Source of the DNA: Suillus spraguei
Taxonomy: Eukaryota > Basidiomycota > Agaricomycetes > Boletales > Suillaceae
DNA length: 19,148 nt
Reading direction: 5' to 3'
Assembly (NCBI GenBank): GCA_016800925.1
Contig: JABCPU010000996.1
Coordinates: forward strand, 1 to 19,148
Shown: one piece after another, positions 17,127-19,148 of the stretch
How the letters are laid out: every line of letters starts with the position of its first letter
Position numbering within the stretch: position 1 is the stretch's first letter
The notes under the pieces: model-generated
Seen by the model: the letters and a program-made list of their open reading frames with translations, nothing else
Told to the model about the DNA's origin: nothing
The model's database searches: none
Translations under genes and position numbers: made by a program

Positions 17127-18172
17127 GAAGGCATTTTTGACACCGACATAAAGTGTGTCGTTCAAGTCCACATAGATATCAATGTAGTTGATCTGAGGTA
17201 AGTATCCTTCGAATGTTTTCACACAATCTCCGTCTCAAGCGCAAGTGCTCAATACACCCTTTGCAGAACGTCCTTCTTCAGGTATTCACTTGAATTCATA
17301 CAAGACTACAAATGCTTGCCAAAATTGCTTAAGCGCGGATTATGCGCGTATTTCAAAACATCAATAGGCAAGGGTTCATTTCTAGCTTCAAATTGTGTTC
17401 TAGACATAAGCATGGGGAATCCCATGGCGTAAGCACATGTAGTACACGTTGATATCAAATAGAATGCGGATGTACCTATTCACTTGATTCACCGTATCGC
17501 ATCATATTTTGGACAACAGTTGGCCTTGCCACAGTCCATTGGCTCAGAGTTGGTATCTCTCTGATTATGTCTACCTCGGATCAGTGAACAAGCTGGGCTC
17601 TCAGGCATCTGATGCCGGATCAAGAGTGCTGGGTCAAGTGGTGAGCGTTTTGACGTTCAACATCTCTCCTATTCATAGCTTTGTGTGATCCGTGACATAC
17701 AGTGATGTGCCACCCTGAGAATGGTTGCTTGGCGCGGATAAGCACCGATGCTCAAGTTGGGATCCGAATTGAGGTTTCCGAGACCGAGGTCAAAGAGGTC
17801 TACCAGCTTGGTGAGTAAGATTCAAAAACCTGGTAAACTTGTTTCGCAAGATGAGATTAGTCCGTTTTTTGAACGACCGATATATCAACGCCCTCAGGAA
17901 TTTAGGCGATATCAGGTTTCCCTCTGTCTCAAGCTTGAGCGTCTAAACGGTATCTCCTACTTGCCAGTGTATTTTCCTGACAATTCGAAACAGTTTGAAG
18001 ATGTCAAACGATTGGTCTTGTTTGTTCATGGTCGCGGCCCTGCCGGACTTGGCAACAGGAGGTAAGAGTCTATTGATAGCAATCACTTTAGTGACTCCAC
18101 AGACATGCCCTTCCGTCGTGGCGCAGGCACCGGGCGTAAGGACGATCGGAAGGACTAAACAAGTTCTGTGAC
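17127..18172. other. Mostly unassigned stretch with a short WD40 scrap and one weak ORF
   Basis: At 17208-17250 about 40 bases (CCTTCGAATGTTTTCACA onward) match WD40 copy 1 near 4901-4943, a detached scrap. At 17748-18065 (+) an open frame encodes a basic, Ser/Arg-rich start followed by RLVLFVHGRGPAGLGNRR; no family is recognised and no splice-supported extension was settled. A GTGAGT at 17811 with an AAG acceptor near 17850 would give a different joined reading. The rest shows nothing I can name. Confidence 0.3.
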
Positions 18173-18599
18173 TTAAGTCTGGTACATGAAGTATTCTGTG
18201 CCGTACAAGGCTGCACATGCAGCTGTACCTGCCGTCATTGCAAGTGTTGTGGGGTAAAATGGTAGTTTTAGAGACTGTCGAAGATGTAGAAAGAGATATG
18301 TCAATGACCAAGCTGTCGCGGTGCATGGATATCATGTGTGAAACGAGTGATGCTAAAGCTCACCAGTAGCTATTCCACTACCATTCCTTGCATCACCAGC
18401 TGCTAAGACATACGCAGCACCACCAAAAACCAGGGAAAAGCCGACCCTGTGGAGATAGGGAGGAAAGTGAACATTTGGACGAACGACAGTGGACGGAACA
18501 ACGGCCGAGGCTGCAACTATTCGTGCCAAAAATGAGATAGTGATACGAAGCAAAAATATTCGACACGTACATAACGTCCCCAGACCAAGAATAGGTCCC
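18173..18599 (-). CDS. AIM19: AIM19-like small membrane protein
   Basis: Three minus-strand exons can be joined: 18599-18571, 18516-18364 and 18312-18173 (stop TAA at 18173-18175). The introns are 54 and 51 nt with GT...AG and consistent phase. The protein reads GPILGLGTLFAASAVVPSTV, then HFPPYLHRVGFSLVFGGAAYVL, DARNGSGIATAWSLTYLFLH and ALYGTEYFMYQT. The NGSG-x-x-TAWSLTYL block and the terminal ALYG match the Aim19 family, small hydrophobic proteins linked in yeast to mitochondrial inheritance; the exact role is unknown. Two or three membrane segments are visible. The N-terminus is not settled: at least one further upstream exon (up to about 18757-18820) is needed, because the 29-nt exon starts in mid-codon and has no ATG. 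Confidence 0.7.
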
Positions 18600-18820
18600 C
18601 TTCAAATTTTAATCAATAAGTTAATGTGCCAGGACAACATGGTGATATAGCCAATGGACTGAACTTGGAGCGTGCGTATGCTGGAAATGAGAGAATACTC
18701 CGGACGCCGTTTGAGATGTAGAAGGACTCGAGGAATTTGCGTGTTCAGGATACTCCTTTCCTTGCATTCCACCAATTGGGTTGTCTTAAAATGTAAAAGT
18801 TGGCTTGAACGTTCGAACAT

Positions 18821-19051
18821 GAAAAGGCACGCGAATAGGCCTTAGGGTTGGGGAATCCGGGTATTAAATAAATCCCGGGTGGGGAAACTGCCTTCAACTG
18901 TCAGTCTCGGAACATGCTTGTGGAGTAGTATTTGTGTCGCCAGCGCGGAGTACACGAGGATTCTCCTTCATAGTTTATAGGCAGGTAAGATAATATTTAT
19001 TTCTTTTCTTCTTGAACAACGTTAACAGCAGTGACTTGGTTCAACTGAACG
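18821..19051. promoter_or_regulatory. Intergenic region between two divergent genes
   Basis: The minus-strand AIM19-like gene and the plus-strand gene at 19052 point away from each other, so their promoters should lie here. An AT-rich TATTAAATAAAT lies near 18862-18873, next to CCCGGG. A probable 5'-leader intron (GTAAGA at 18985 to CAG at 19031, with a CT-rich tract) would place the plus-strand transcription start upstream of 18985. Confidence 0.35.
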
Positions 19052-19148
19052 ATGCCCTCGACTATCATCCAGACTGGGCAATCATGGCATGGTTTTAGCA
19101 AGATCGAGTATTTGATCATTTTGTACGCCCTCATCAACATAGCGAGCG
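19052..19148 (+). CDS. N-terminus of an unidentified protein, cut by the window edge
   Basis: An ATG at 19052 opens a frame that stays open to the last base (32 codons: MPSTIIQTGQSWHGFSKIEY, then LIILYALINIAS). The hydrophobic end could be a first membrane segment or signal anchor. The ATG follows a likely 5'-leader intron (18985-19031). Too short to identify. Confidence 0.4.
   Translation, partial: MPSTIIQTGQSWHGFSKIEYLIILYALINIAS

Overview
The window looks like nuclear DNA of a filamentous basidiomycete, most likely an Agaricomycete. Protein-coding sequence is broken by many short introns (about 45-65 nt, GT...AG), and the recognisable families are a fungal Nha-type Na+/H+ antiporter, an AIM19-like small membrane protein, a fungal rhodopsin-domain 7TM protein and an expanded WD40 family. 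Boletales is a guess from the WD40 tail. Much of the window is repeat-rich, decaying DNA, with frameshifts and CGA-to-TGA stops.

Layout, left to right. 140-792 (+) is a broken zinc-knuckle (gag-like) reading frame, ending just before a polypurine tract and a 476-bp LTR (826-1301). The LTR abuts the first of three copies of a WD40-promoter repeat (1302-1655, 5379-5795, 16636-17126). 1656-3385 holds nothing I recognise. 3386-5215 (-) is WD40 copy 1, intact over its repeats but with a one-base frameshift in the tail; its promoter lies at 5379-5795. 6223-7645 (-) is a seven-exon rhodopsin-domain gene with one apparent frameshift. 7734-7953 is a MITE-like inverted-repeat element.

From about 8765 to 16560 there is a second WD40 copy on the minus strand, split into three colinear pieces. 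The first gap (about 9434-12957) carries an apparently intact 12-exon antiporter gene (10799-12947, +, 484 aa) with a 5-nt microexon. The second gap is a 2.89-kb element (13182-16071) with 59-bp terminal inverted repeats and a TATC target duplication; WD40 copy 1 serves as the empty site. Inside this element is a tandem array of five tRNA-Ser-like units with a period near 149 bp. Each has an anticodon arm and a Pol III-style poly-T, and four of the five have a complete T arm.

The right end carries an AIM19-like gene (18173 to about 18599 or beyond, -), then an intergenic region that may hold promoters for both directions, and the first codons of an unidentified gene (19052 to the edge, +).

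There is no operon-like cooperation here. The picture is a few functional genes among duplicated, nested and CpG-decayed sequence. The most unusual features are the tRNA-like array inside a TIR element, and the antiporter gene inside a dismembered WD40 gene.
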